Shown one piece after another: positions 24,800-34,542 of a stretch of DNA of 64,000 nucleotides. The number at the start of each line of letters is the position of its first letter. The stretch's first letter is position 1. Location: contig NZ_SRMB01000005.1 of NCBI RefSeq assembly GCF_004745645.1, positions 248,001 to 312,000 of the forward strand. The letters run 5' to 3'. Under the pieces are notes generated by a model. The model had not been told where the DNA came from and did not search any database. It saw only the letters and a program-made list of their open reading frames with translations. The stretch comes from Hymenobacter metallicola. GTDB lineage: Bacteria; Bacteroidota; Bacteroidia; Cytophagales; Hymenobacteraceae. A program made the translations under genes and the position numbers.

Positions 24800-24823
24800 A
24801 AATGCCGCCATTTGGCGGCATTT
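24800..24823 (+). terminator. Terminator before the large histidine kinase gene
   Basis: A 10-bp stem AAATGCCGCC/GGCGGCATTT with a 4-nt loop runs into a T-tract (TTTTTG). This is a clean intrinsic terminator. Confidence 0.85.
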
Positions 24824-24873
24824 TTGTTTGGGCTGCCCCCCGTTTTTACCCGTAATTCTAGTTTGTTCTGCTG

Positions 24874-27800
24874 TTGAAGTCGTCCCGATTTTCCCCTTTC
24901 GTTGTGTTGCTGGCGGCCGCCATTTGTTTTGTGGGCGCCTACCTCAGCAACCGCTTCGGGTCTCGGGCCACCGGGGTGCTGGTGTATACTGATGTGGTGC
25001 GCCTACAGAGCTTGGTGGAGGGAGCCGAACAGATTGCCCAGCGGGAAACCGGCGAAGTAGCTCGTCGTCTGCAGAGCGGAGAGCTAAATTTTGGTACCCT
25101 GGTAGGCCACACAACTTACCCGTGCTTTGTTTTTCGCGGTGATAAACTCCTCTACTGGTCAGATCATACCACCCGGCCCGAACCGGAAAACGTTGGCCAG
25201 AATTTTCGCGAGAAGCTCGTGGAAATGAAATTTGGCTACTACCTGGCCTTACGCCAACCCGCCGGACCCTACGTGGTGCTGACGTATGTACCCCTGGAAA
25301 AGCGTTACGGTATCAGCAACCGTTACCTGCGGGAGGGGTCCGAAAAAGCGTTGTTTCGCGGATTGAATGTGCGCATCATGCCCAATATGCCGGGCTCGCG
25401 CCTGCCGTGGCTTCGTTCGCAGGAGGGAAAGTATTTGTTTTCGGTGGAGAGCCTGCAGCCCAGCCCGGTTACGGGCAAGTATCTACTCCTGGCCTTTTTG
25501 GTGCTGGGTACGGTGCTATACGTAGGCGGCTGGCTACTTTTGGCCCGTCGTCAGCTGAGGCAGGGGCGCATTATAGCCGGGGCTGCCAGTGTGGTTGTGC
25601 CGCTGGCTGTATACCGGGCGGGCCTGCTGTATCTGGGCTTGCCTTTTTCAGTGGTTGAATTGCCCTTGTTCGACCCGCGCGTCTACGCCGCTTCCTGGCT
25701 GTCGCCGTCCCTGGGCGACTTGCTGATTAATGCCTTCCTGCTGCTGCTGACTGCTTACTACGCGCTGCTGCTGTTTCGGCGCTATGGGGTGGTGCGACAG
25801 GCGCGGCATGTCGAGTCGTTGGCGGGGCGCGTCGGCGTAGGAGCCTGCGTGGTGTTAGGGTATTGGGGGCTGCTGGAAATGCTTTTTCAGTTTTATTCCA
25901 ACAGCTTCAACAACTCCCAGTTGGTGCTGGATATCACCCAGAATATTCAGCTGTCGGGCTTCAAGCTTCTGTTGTGCCTGGCTATCGTGCTGCACACGGG
26001 CGGCTATCTGGTCGGGTTTTACATTCTCTCCCAGCTTTTTATTGCCATCGGCCGGCCGGTTACCAAGCGTTTTGGAGCCTCTATGCTGGCTATTTCCACG
26101 CTGCTGTTTTTGCCCGCCGGAATTGTGGTGGGAGAGGCCCACACTATTCTGCTGGGGCTGACGCTGCTGTTTTTCCTGGTGGTGCGCATCACCGGGCTCA
26201 AGCAGCTGGCGTCCATCATGCCGTATCAGGTCTACTTGTTCATCTTCCTCATGCTGGGCATTAGCTCCGCTGTCGGAGCCTTGGCCTTGTTCGAGCACTT
26301 CGACCGACAGCTGGTGCTAACCAAGCAGAAGATTGCCAGCAACCTGTTGGTTGATAATGACTTGCAGGGGGAGTACCTGCTGGCTGAGCGCACTGGCGAA
26401 ATGGCCGCCGATCCGCTGATTCGGACCATGCTGGCCAGTCCGTTTACCAATCAGGATATGGTGCGGCAGAAGATTGTGAAATACTACCTGCGCGACTATT
26501 TCGATAAGTATGAAGTCGTCGTGACCCTATTCGACCCTGCCGGCAAGCCAATTCAGGAATCCAAGAATAAGCCCAACCTCGCTACCACGCGGCAACTGCT
26601 GCTACGCTCGGCTCTGGCCACCGACCAGCCCAACGTGTACCTGATCCGGAACCCCAACTCCTTCAGTACCCGGCGCTACGTTGCCTTCGTGGGCGTGCCC
26701 AGCCCCCGGGGCGGGGTAAGTACGGTGCTGCTGGAACTGTCCTTGAAAAAGCTTACGGCCAACAGCGTAGTGCCCGAGTTGCTGGTCGACCAGAAGTTTT
26801 TCCAGCCCAGCCTGGGGCCCGAGCTCAGCTACGCGGGCTTTGAGCAAAGCCGGCTGGTGTATAACGAGGGCGACTTCGACTATACCAACCGCCTGACGCC
26901 CCAGCAGCTGCAGGATCCGCGGCTATACAGCACCGGCTTATCAGTGGAGGGCTTCCATCATTTTGCGGTGCGGGGCCCCCAAAACCGGACGGCCGTCGTC
27001 ACCACGGCTACTTATTCCTTTGCCGACTGGCTGGCTAATTTTTCCTTTCTGTTCCTGCTCCACACCTTCTTCTGGCTTATTGCCATTGGTATCTACATGC
27101 TGGCCCGGGGGCGCTACTTTGAAGCCTTCCAAACCAACTTCAGCACCAAGATTCAGCTGTTTCTCAACTTCGGCATTCTGGTGCCGCTTATCATCGTTAG
27201 CATTGCCACGGCCAGTCAGGTAACCAATTCCTACAAGCGCGACCTGCTGCGCACCTACGAGCGGCGGGGCAAGGCCGTACAGGAGAACCTGCTGAAAAAC
27301 CAGGCGGTGCTGGCGGACTCAGCCAGCCGGACGGCGCTGGTAGACCTGGCCGAAAACGTGTCGAGCCTTACCGAAACGGACCTGAACCTCTACAATGCCC
27401 AGGGCGAGCTGCTAGTGAGCAGCCAGCCGCTCATCTTCGAATCGGGGCTGCTAAGCCCCCTGATGAACCCGCAGGCCGCCGCCGCCCTGGCCGAGCAGGC
27501 CCAGCCCCGGGTGCTGCTTACCGAGCGGGCCGGGTCGTTGTCCTTCAATTCCCTGTATCTGCCCTTGCGCACGTTGGTCGGGCCCGAGCGGGCCAATGTG
27601 GTGGTAGGCTACGTGGGAATTCCCTTCTTCGACTCCGAGAAAGAGCTGGACAACAAGCTGATCGAGCTGATATCCACTATCCTGAACATCTTCACCGTGA
27701 TGTTCATCCTGTTTTTGGTGCTGACCTTTATTGCCTCGCGCATGCTCACCTCGCCCCTGAAGGTGCTGACCGAGAAGCTGAAGCACACCACCCTGACGGG

Positions 27801-28605
27801 GCAAAATGAAATGCTGGCCTACGAGTCGTCGGACGAAATCGGGCTGCTTGTGCGCGAGTACAATGCCATGCTGCTGAAGCTGGAGGAAAGTAAGCAGGAA
27901 CTGGCTACCCAGGAGAAAGAGGCCGCCTGGCGGGAAATGGCCCGGCAGGTAGCCCACGAAATCAAGAACCCGCTGACGCCAATGAAGCTGAGTCTGCAGT
28001 TTTTGCAGAAGGCTATAACCGAAAAACGCTCCAATGCCGAGGAGCTGATTGGCAAGATTTCCCAGACCTTGATTACCCAGGTCGATGTGCTCAGCGACAT
28101 TGCCACCTCCTTCAGTAACTTCACCAACCTGCCCGCCATGCGCCCCGAGCGGCTCGACATTGCGTCTATTCTGCGGCGCTGCGTGAGCCTGCACCAGGGA
28201 GGCGCCCGGGGCGGCAGCATCGATATGGACCTCCCGCCCGAAGCCGAAGAGGGCCAGTATGTGGTCTTTGCCGACGAGAACTTGCTGGTGCGCACCTTTA
28301 ATAACCTGCTCATCAACGCCCTGCAAGCTGTGCCCGAAAGCCGCAAACCCCTCATCAAAGCGCATCTGGAGGCAGTAGGCCCCGACCGGGTACGCGTCTG
28401 CATTGAGGACAATGGGGCAGGTATACCGGAAAATGTGCGCGACAAAGTGTTTGTGCCCAATTTCACGACCAAGGAGTCGGGTTCGGGCATTGGGCTGGCC
28501 GTGGCCCGGCGCGGTATCGAAAGTGCCGGCGGCAAAATCTGGTTTGAAACCCAGGAAGGCACTGGTACTACATTTTGTATCGAGCTGCCGCTGGCCCCGG
28601 CCTAA
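24874..28605 (+). CDS. Large polytopic sensor histidine kinase (NtrY-like C-terminal part)
   Basis: The 1243-residue kinase has an elaborate sensor. A first membrane segment (about 8-26) is followed by a periplasmic domain, then a block of about seven segments (210-460). A second extracellular region (470-710), further segments near 720, 760 and 935, and a third periplasmic domain between the last two follow. A HAMP region (950-1000) leads to the phosphoacceptor H1028 in VAHEIKNPLTPMKLS. The ATPase domain has NLLINALQAVPE, EDNGAGIP and GSGIGLAVAR. The start is a TTG; no usable ATG exists near the first helix. No response regulator is adjacent. It is followed by an outer-membrane-type gene 103 nt downstream on the same strand, perhaps co-transcribed. 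Confidence 0.88.
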   Translation: MKSSRFSPFVVLLAAAICFVGAYLSNRFGSRATGVLVYTDVVRLQSLVEGAEQIAQRETGEVARRLQSGELNFGTLVGHTTYPCFVFRGDKLLYWSDHTTRPEPENVGQNFREKLVEMKFGYYLALRQPAGPYVVLTYVPLEKRYGISNRYLREGSEKALFRGLNVRIMPNMPGSRLPWLRSQEGKYLFSVESLQPSPVTGKYLLLAFLVLGTVLYVGGWLLLARRQLRQGRIIAGAASVVVPLAVYRAGLLYLGLPFSVVELPLFDPRVYAASWLSPSLGDLLINAFLLLLTAYYALLLFRRYGVVRQARHVESLAGRVGVGACVVLGYWGLLEMLFQFYSNSFNNSQLVLDITQNIQLSGFKLLLCLAIVLHTGGYLVGFYILSQLFIAIGRPVTKRFGASMLAISTLLFLPAGIVVGEAHTILLGLTLLFFLVVRITGLKQLASIMPYQVYLFIFLMLGISSAVGALALFEHFDRQLVLTKQKIASNLLVDNDLQGEYLLAERTGEMAADPLIRTMLASPFTNQDMVRQKIVKYYLRDYFDKYEVVVTLFDPAGKPIQESKNKPNLATTRQLLLRSALATDQPNVYLIRNPNSFSTRRYVAFVGVPSPRGGVSTVLLELSLKKLTANSVVPELLVDQKFFQPSLGPELSYAGFEQSRLVYNEGDFDYTNRLTPQQLQDPRLYSTGLSVEGFHHFAVRGPQNRTAVVTTATYSFADWLANFSFLFLLHTFFWLIAIGIYMLARGRYFEAFQTNFSTKIQLFLNFGILVPLIIVSIATASQVTNSYKRDLLRTYERRGKAVQENLLKNQAVLADSASRTALVDLAENVSSLTETDLNLYNAQGELLVSSQPLIFESGLLSPLMNPQAAAALAEQAQPRVLLTERAGSLSFNSLYLPLRTLVGPERANVVVGYVGIPFFDSEKELDNKLIELISTILNIFTVMFILFLVLTFIASRMLTSPLKVLTEKLKHTTLTGQNEMLAYESSDEIGLLVREYNAMLLKLEESKQELATQEKEAAWREMARQVAHEIKNPLTPMKLSLQFLQKAITEKRSNAEELIGKISQTLITQVDVLSDIATSFSNFTNLPAMRPERLDIASILRRCVSLHQGGARGGSIDMDLPPEAEEGQYVVFADENLLVRTFNNLLINALQAVPESRKPLIKAHLEAVGPDRVRVCIEDNGAGIPENVRDKVFVPNFTTKESGSGIGLAVARRGIESAGGKIWFETQEGTGTTFCIELPLAPA

Positions 28606-28708
28606 GCGTCTTGCCCAGAAGGTGGAGCTGGCTGGCACGAAACAACCGGCTTTGCGCGTTGTTGAGCCACACCAATAGCTTCCGCTTCAACCCCGTTTTC
28701 AGTACCGA

Positions 28709-31700
28709 ATGATCAGCAGCAATACGCTTCAACTTCTGCGCATTTGCCTGCTGCTACTCGGTGGTGTACTGGGAGCCTCCGCCACGGCCTGGGGGCAGCA
28801 GCGCCAGGACGTGCCCTCCTCGCGGCGCTGCCGCTGGGTGCTGCTTACGCCCGGCCGCGACACTACGCGCTTTGCCCTGACGGATTCTCTGACCGTGGTG
28901 CCCTCGTCGGTGAACGTGCTGGGTCAGTCGGTAGCGTATAATTCGCGGACGGGCCTCTACCAGCTGGTCCGCCCCGCCCCGGTTGCCACCGATTCGGCCG
29001 CCGCGCCGCCGCGCGACTCGGCGCTGGTGTGCTACCGGGTGCTGCCGCTGCAACTGACGGCCCCCCGGTTTCGGCGGCCCCGCGGGCTGATGGACAGCGT
29101 GACCTTTGGCCGCCGGCCGGTGAGATACGAAGATTTTGCCGTGAAAGAGCAGATTCTTAACACGCCGGGCATCAACAAGACCGGTAACCTGTCGCGGGGG
29201 GTGTCGTTTGGCAACACTCAAAACGTGTTTGTCAACTCTTCCCTTAACCTGCAGCTCGACGGCAAGCTCACCGACGATATTACCCTGACGGCCGCCATTT
29301 CCGACCAGAACGTTCCGTTTCAGCCCGAGGGCAACACCCAGCAGCTCCAGGAATTCGACCGGCTTTATATCACCCTCACCCACCCGCGCTGGAACCTGAC
29401 GGCCGGCGACGTGGTGCTGCGCAACAAGCCCGATTATTTTCTGCGCTTCTACAAGAATGTGCAGGGTGCGGCCATTGAAGCCAACGTCATTCAGAAGCCG
29501 GGCCTGCGCAGCAATACGACCGTGGCGGCGGGTGTAGCCAAGGGTAAATTCGCCTCTATTGATATTGCCCCGATTGAGAACGTACAGGGCCCGTACCGCC
29601 TGCGCGGGCCCAACGGGGAGCAGTTCATTATTGTGCTGGCCAACTCTGAGCGGGTGTACCTCGACGGGCGCCTGCTGACGCGTGGCTTCGACTTCGACTA
29701 CGTCATCGACTACAACCAGGCCGAGGTAACGTTTTCGCCCCAGCACCTAATTACCCGCAACTCGCGCATCAAAGTCGATTTTGAGTATTCCGACTTCAAC
29801 TACGCCCGCTCGCTCTACCACGCCAGCCACTACCAGGAGCTGGGCAAGCTGAGCGTGCACGCTAACTACTACCGCGAAGCCGACAACCCCGACAACTCCC
29901 CCAACCTGACGCTGGACGATACCACGCGCGCCCTGCTGCGCCGCGTCAGCGAAAACGTAAGCCAAGTGAGCACGCCCGGCGCTACGGCCTCAGCCTACGA
30001 CCGGCGGCAGGTGCAGTACAACCAGGCGGAGGTGTTGGACCCGGTGACCCAGCAGCTGACCAGGGTTTTTACCTACCCGCCCGACTCGACCAAGGCCGTG
30101 TACACCGTGCGCTTCACGGACAAAGGCCCGGGCGGCGGCACTTACAACCTGAGCACCCGCTTTGGCAATGCCAACGGGCGGGTGTACGAATACGTGGGGC
30201 AGGGGCGGGGCCGCTACCTCGACGAGCGGCTGCTGCCCACGCCGCTCGAGAAGCAGATGGTGACGCTAGGCGCCAGCTACCGCCTCGACTCCACGACCAC
30301 CGTATTCGCCGATGTGGCCTCGACCAACTTGGACCTGAACCGGTTTTCGCCCGCAACAGACAAGGGCCAGGCGCTACGCGTGGGCTACGCCGTGCAAGAC
30401 CGGGCCCTGGCCTTGCCGGTGCTCAAGGCCTACAAGTTTCGCAGCGCCCTGGACTATGAGTACACCAGCCACCGCTTTGCGCCCATCGACCGGTACCGCG
30501 ACATCGAGTTTGACCGCAACTGGAGCACTACCAGCACCGTGCAGGGCAATGCTACGCGCCGGGCTGCCCGGGAGGACAACGTGCTCAACTTCTCGGTAGG
30601 AGCCGTGAAAGATGCCAACAACCTGATCAACTACCGCGTCACGCGCCGCTACCGGGCCGGCGAAGTGAATGGTTTGCAGAACTGGCTGGATGTGGCTCAG
30701 AAGCTCGGCGACGTAGAAATGCGGGCTGGGCTGTTTCTGCTCAGTACCGAGGCTGGGCGCTTTAAATCCGAATGGGCTAGGGGCGAGGCCACGGCCCGCT
30801 ACACCCGCGGCCCCATTGTGCCGGGCTACGCCTACCGGTTCGATAAAAACCGCGTGGCCCTGCCCAGCGGCGACTCGCTGAGCTCGGCCAACTACTTCGA
30901 CGAACACAATGTGTTTATCCAAAGTCAGGATACGGCCAGAACCCGCTTCCGCCTGGACTACACCTACCGGCGCGACCAGACGCCCGTGCGCAACGAGCTC
31001 CAGACCCGCGGCCAGGCTCAGACCTGGCAGGGCACGTTCAGCAGCCGCCTGGGCAAGAATCAGGACCTGAGCCTGCTGGCCACCTACCGCGACCTGGCCG
31101 CCCGCGACAGTGCCCGCCAAAGCACCGTGCTGGGCAAAGTAGACTGGAATGCTTCCTTTCTGCAGAATGTGCTGCGCTCGGAGCTGAGCTACAGCGTGGC
31201 CACGGGCCGGGAACTGCGGCGCGATTTTTCATTTCTGCCAGTGCCTGCCGGGCAGGGTACTCACTATTATCAAGATGCTGACGGTGACGGTGTGCAGCAA
31301 AAAGACGAGTTCTTTGAGGCCCAAACGCCCGACGCCCAGTACCGCACCTACATCAAGGTGTTTTTGCCCACCGACGATTACATTATTGCCTTTACCAACC
31401 GCTTCAGCTACCGGCTTACCATTAATGCCCCGCGGCAGTGGCGCGACCAGCCCGGCTGGCGCAGCCTGGTTTCGCGCTTCTCCACGGTCAGCTCCGTCAC
31501 CCTCGACCGCCGCACCATTGATAAGGGTCTGGTTTCCCGCCTGAATCCGTTTGCCTTCCAAACCGAGGATACCTTGCTTTTGTCCTTAAACAAGCTGCTG
31601 CGTAACACGGTGTATTTCAACCGTTCCAACCCAATCTTCGGGGCCGAGTTCACCGTGCAGCAAACCCAGCAGAAGGTGCTGCTCAGCCAGGGCTTCGACG

Positions 31701-32236
31701 TGCGCAACTTGGCGAGCCAGTCGGTGCTGCTGCGCCGCACGCTGGCCCAGCAGTTTACGGCCCGCCTGACGACGACCCGCAGTATCCGGGAAAGCAACTC
31801 GGACTATTCGGATTTGCGCAATTTTCGGCTGCTGGTCTATGAGGTGGCCCCCGAAATCAGCTACCAGCCCAACAATACCCTGCGCTTTACGGGCACCTAC
31901 CAGCGCATCAGCAAGCAGAATACGGCCGGCCCCGAAAAGGATATCCGCGGCACGTTTGATGAGCTTGGGGTTGAAACCCGCATCAGCCAGGTGAGCAAGC
32001 GCACGGTGTCGGGCACGGCGCGCTACGTGAAGGTGGGCTTCGACGCCGACCAATCGTCGCTCGTAGCCCTGGAAATTCTCAATGCCCTGCGGCCGGGCAG
32101 CAACTTCACCTGGAACCTGAACGTGGAGCAGCGCCTGAGCAACGGCCTGAACGTGACCCTGGCCTACGACGGCCGCAAGCCCAACGGGCTGGCCCCCATT
32201 CACACCGGTCGCATGCAGGTATCGGTCTTGTTTTAA
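28709..32236 (+). CDS. Large probable outer-membrane protein of unknown function
   Basis: The 1175-residue protein starts with a signal peptide (1-29, ending ATAWG) and is otherwise soluble or beta-rich, with alternating Tyr/Arg/Asp patterns as in outer-membrane barrels. Near 160-230 it has SRGVSFGNTQNVFVNSSLNL and ISDQNVPFQPEGNTQQLQEF, segments that resemble SprA-type and related Bacteroidota barrel proteins. An acidic loop DADGDGVQQKDE begins at D856 and looks like an EF-hand or dockerin-type calcium site. The end MQVSVLF has the terminal aromatic residue expected for a barrel. No T9SS domain is present. The function is unknown; barrel assignment is inference. Confidence 0.7.
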   Translation: MISSNTLQLLRICLLLLGGVLGASATAWGQQRQDVPSSRRCRWVLLTPGRDTTRFALTDSLTVVPSSVNVLGQSVAYNSRTGLYQLVRPAPVATDSAAAPPRDSALVCYRVLPLQLTAPRFRRPRGLMDSVTFGRRPVRYEDFAVKEQILNTPGINKTGNLSRGVSFGNTQNVFVNSSLNLQLDGKLTDDITLTAAISDQNVPFQPEGNTQQLQEFDRLYITLTHPRWNLTAGDVVLRNKPDYFLRFYKNVQGAAIEANVIQKPGLRSNTTVAAGVAKGKFASIDIAPIENVQGPYRLRGPNGEQFIIVLANSERVYLDGRLLTRGFDFDYVIDYNQAEVTFSPQHLITRNSRIKVDFEYSDFNYARSLYHASHYQELGKLSVHANYYREADNPDNSPNLTLDDTTRALLRRVSENVSQVSTPGATASAYDRRQVQYNQAEVLDPVTQQLTRVFTYPPDSTKAVYTVRFTDKGPGGGTYNLSTRFGNANGRVYEYVGQGRGRYLDERLLPTPLEKQMVTLGASYRLDSTTTVFADVASTNLDLNRFSPATDKGQALRVGYAVQDRALALPVLKAYKFRSALDYEYTSHRFAPIDRYRDIEFDRNWSTTSTVQGNATRRAAREDNVLNFSVGAVKDANNLINYRVTRRYRAGEVNGLQNWLDVAQKLGDVEMRAGLFLLSTEAGRFKSEWARGEATARYTRGPIVPGYAYRFDKNRVALPSGDSLSSANYFDEHNVFIQSQDTARTRFRLDYTYRRDQTPVRNELQTRGQAQTWQGTFSSRLGKNQDLSLLATYRDLAARDSARQSTVLGKVDWNASFLQNVLRSELSYSVATGRELRRDFSFLPVPAGQGTHYYQDADGDGVQQKDEFFEAQTPDAQYRTYIKVFLPTDDYIIAFTNRFSYRLTINAPRQWRDQPGWRSLVSRFSTVSSVTLDRRTIDKGLVSRLNPFAFQTEDTLLLSLNKLLRNTVYFNRSNPIFGAEFTVQQTQQKVLLSQGFDVRNLASQSVLLRRTLAQQFTARLTTTRSIRESNSDYSDLRNFRLLVYEVAPEISYQPNNTLRFTGTYQRISKQNTAGPEKDIRGTFDELGVETRISQVSKRTVSGTARYVKVGFDADQSSLVALEILNALRPGSNFTWNLNVEQRLSNGLNVTLAYDGRKPNGLAPIHTGRMQVSVLF

Positions 32237-32304
32237 GCACTTGGTCTGTCTTTTCGGGCCACCATGCGCCACCAAGCAGTAGCGCCTGACCAGCCTGCCG
32301 GGAA

Positions 32305-34398
32305 CTAAAACGTGAGCAGCTTGCGCATGTGGTTGACTATAGCCAGCTCGGCCTGTCCGGCAGGAGCTTTGGCGGCATCCAGCTGCTTCAGGGCCGCCGC
32401 CTGCCAGGTAGCCGAAGGTTTCTGGTTTTTCTCCAGCAGCTGCAGCCGCTCCAGACCCAGGGTAGCCAGCAGGCGCAACTGGCCGGAAAGCGGGGCATAT
32501 TCCCACAAGCTGGACCCTTTCAGCAGCAGGGGCTGTAGCTGCTGGTCGTTGGCCTGCCAGGTGCGTAGCTGGGCGTTAAGGAAGGAAAGGAGGGCTTTGG
32601 AACTTTGGCCCTTAAACCGCTCGGCGGCCGGGGCCAGCTCCAGATACTGCGCCAGCCCCTCCACGGCTACCCCAAATTGCCGGGCCGCTTCCGACTCGGC
32701 CGGGGCCGCATCTACCAGGCGGTTCAGGGGGGTGGATGGCGTATAGGTAAAGCCCTGGAAGTGCCGCTTGTATTCCTTCACCGGTTCCAGTACGCCGGCC
32801 AAGGTGCGCAGCGCGGCTACGTCGCCCCCCCCGGCCAGCTGCATCAGCAGCTCCTCGGGTGCTGTGCGGTGCCGCAGGCCCAGGGTTTCCAGCTCGTTCG
32901 ATACCAGGGCCAGGCGGCGGTACATATCCGGTACGTCGCGCACGGCTGCGGCCGACCATAGCCGCTCGGCTACGGCGGCTGCCCGCGGCCAGATGCGGCT
33001 CTCAATAATCACGCTGTCGGCAAATTCAGACCACATCGTGGCTTCCCCGCCCAGAATAAGGGCTTTCTGCGGGCCAGTCAGGGGAGCATCCGCGGGCAGC
33101 GGGTCGTTGAGGTAATGGCTGGCCGCCGAGAAATTCAGATCCAGGTAGTAACCGTTGGAAAGCAAGGCCGCGTGGTTCTGTTTGGCCGCGTCATAAAGCC
33201 CTTTGCGGCCCCGCCAGCTCTGAATGACGGCATCTTCCGGCAGGCCCGGGCCCAGAATTTCATCCCAGCCCACCATCTTTTTCCGGTACTTGGTGACGTA
33301 CTGCAACAGGCGCCGATTGAAGTAGGTCTGCAGCCCGTGCTTGTCGAGCTGGCCATTCTCCTTGAGGTAGCCTTTTTCCTTGGCCCAGGCCATGATGCGC
33401 GGGCTCCGCCGCCACTGCCGTCCGTCGTTTTCGTCGCCCCCGATGTGAAAATACGGGTCGGGAAACAGGGCCGTCATTTCGCCCAGCAGCTTGTCGATGA
33501 GCTGATAGGTGGTTTCCTTGGTGGGGTCGAGGGCAATATTGAGCGTGCGCCAGGTTTGAGCCGGGCCGTACGTCGAGTCAACAGAAGCCAGCTCGGGGTA
33601 GGCGGCCATCCAGCTGGTGGTGTGGCCGGGCATGTCGAACTCCGGAATAACGCGGATGCCGCGCTGCGCCGCGTAGCGAATCACCTCGCGCACCTGGGCG
33701 TGGGTGTAGTACTGGCCGCCCACCTGGTGCAGGCGGGGCAACACCTTGCTTTCGACCCGGAAGGCCTGGTCGTCGGATAAGTGCCAGTGTAGCACGTTGA
33801 GCTTCACGGCCGCCATGCCGTCGAGGTTGCGCTTGATGACGGCCACGGGCATAAAGTGCCGGGCGGCATCGATGAGCAGGCCCCGCCACCGAAAGCGGGG
33901 TGAGTCGGCAATATCGACTTCGGCAAAGGCGTATTCCTTTTTCTCGGTCGTCAGGAGCTGGCGCAGCGTAGCCAGGCCGCGCAGAACGCCCAAGTGGGTG
34001 GGGGCCGCCAGCGCGATGCCCATCGGCGTGACGCGCAGGCTGTACGTCTCGTCGTCGCCGAGCATGGCCAGCTGCCCCAGGCGGCCATAGGTGACGGTCA
34101 GGTCGGCGGCCCCGGATGTGACCAGCTCGGTCGAGAGGCGCTTGTCGTTGGTTTGCTGCCCCAGCCAGGTGCCAAACTGCACCACTACCGGACGCAGGGC
34201 CGAATCAGCTTTCGGCCCCTGCAATTGCACCCGCCAGCGGCCTTTGAGCGCAAAGCGGCTGGTGCCCCACTGCACGGTGGCAGGTACTGGTAGCAGACTG
34301 CGCGTATCCGGGCCCGGATTCTGGGCCTGGAGCCGGGGAAATCCACTCAAAAGCAGGATCAGGAGCAACAAACGGGGCAAGGCAAAGCAAGCAGGCAT
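32305..34398 (-). CDS. Beta-N-acetylhexosaminidase, glycoside hydrolase family 20
   Basis: GH20 enzymes release terminal GlcNAc or GalNAc by substrate-assisted catalysis. From the ATG at 34398 the 697-residue protein has a signal peptide (MPACFALPRLLLLILLLSG). An N-terminal GH20b-like domain (25-150) follows, then the catalytic barrel with FRWRGLLIDAARHFMPV near 165. The diagnostic pair is D322-E323 in FHIGGDEND, where Asp orients the N-acetyl group and Glu is the acid. The C-terminal 180 residues form an accessory helical region. An in-frame extension 123 codons upstream was rejected because it lacks coding character and runs into the opposite gene. Probably periplasmic or surface-located; it is convergent with the outer-membrane gene. 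Confidence 0.93.
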   Translation of the reverse strand: MPACFALPRLLLLILLLSGFPRLQAQNPGPDTRSLLPVPATVQWGTSRFALKGRWRVQLQGPKADSALRPVVVQFGTWLGQQTNDKRLSTELVTSGAADLTVTYGRLGQLAMLGDDETYSLRVTPMGIALAAPTHLGVLRGLATLRQLLTTEKKEYAFAEVDIADSPRFRWRGLLIDAARHFMPVAVIKRNLDGMAAVKLNVLHWHLSDDQAFRVESKVLPRLHQVGGQYYTHAQVREVIRYAAQRGIRVIPEFDMPGHTTSWMAAYPELASVDSTYGPAQTWRTLNIALDPTKETTYQLIDKLLGEMTALFPDPYFHIGGDENDGRQWRRSPRIMAWAKEKGYLKENGQLDKHGLQTYFNRRLLQYVTKYRKKMVGWDEILGPGLPEDAVIQSWRGRKGLYDAAKQNHAALLSNGYYLDLNFSAASHYLNDPLPADAPLTGPQKALILGGEATMWSEFADSVIIESRIWPRAAAVAERLWSAAAVRDVPDMYRRLALVSNELETLGLRHRTAPEELLMQLAGGGDVAALRTLAGVLEPVKEYKRHFQGFTYTPSTPLNRLVDAAPAESEAARQFGVAVEGLAQYLELAPAAERFKGQSSKALLSFLNAQLRTWQANDQQLQPLLLKGSSLWEYAPLSGQLRLLATLGLERLQLLEKNQKPSATWQAAALKQLDAAKAPAGQAELAIVNHMRKLLTF

Positions 34399-34542
34399 AA
34401 GCAGACAAAGCAGAAAGGAGAGGGACACGAAAGGTAAGCAACGACCGGGCCCGAATAGGCAATAAACGGTAGGTATTGCTAATTTGGAGCTTTTATCGAC
34501 TGCCTGCGCCCGTTCCGGTGAGTGGCAGCCTCTATTTTTCCT

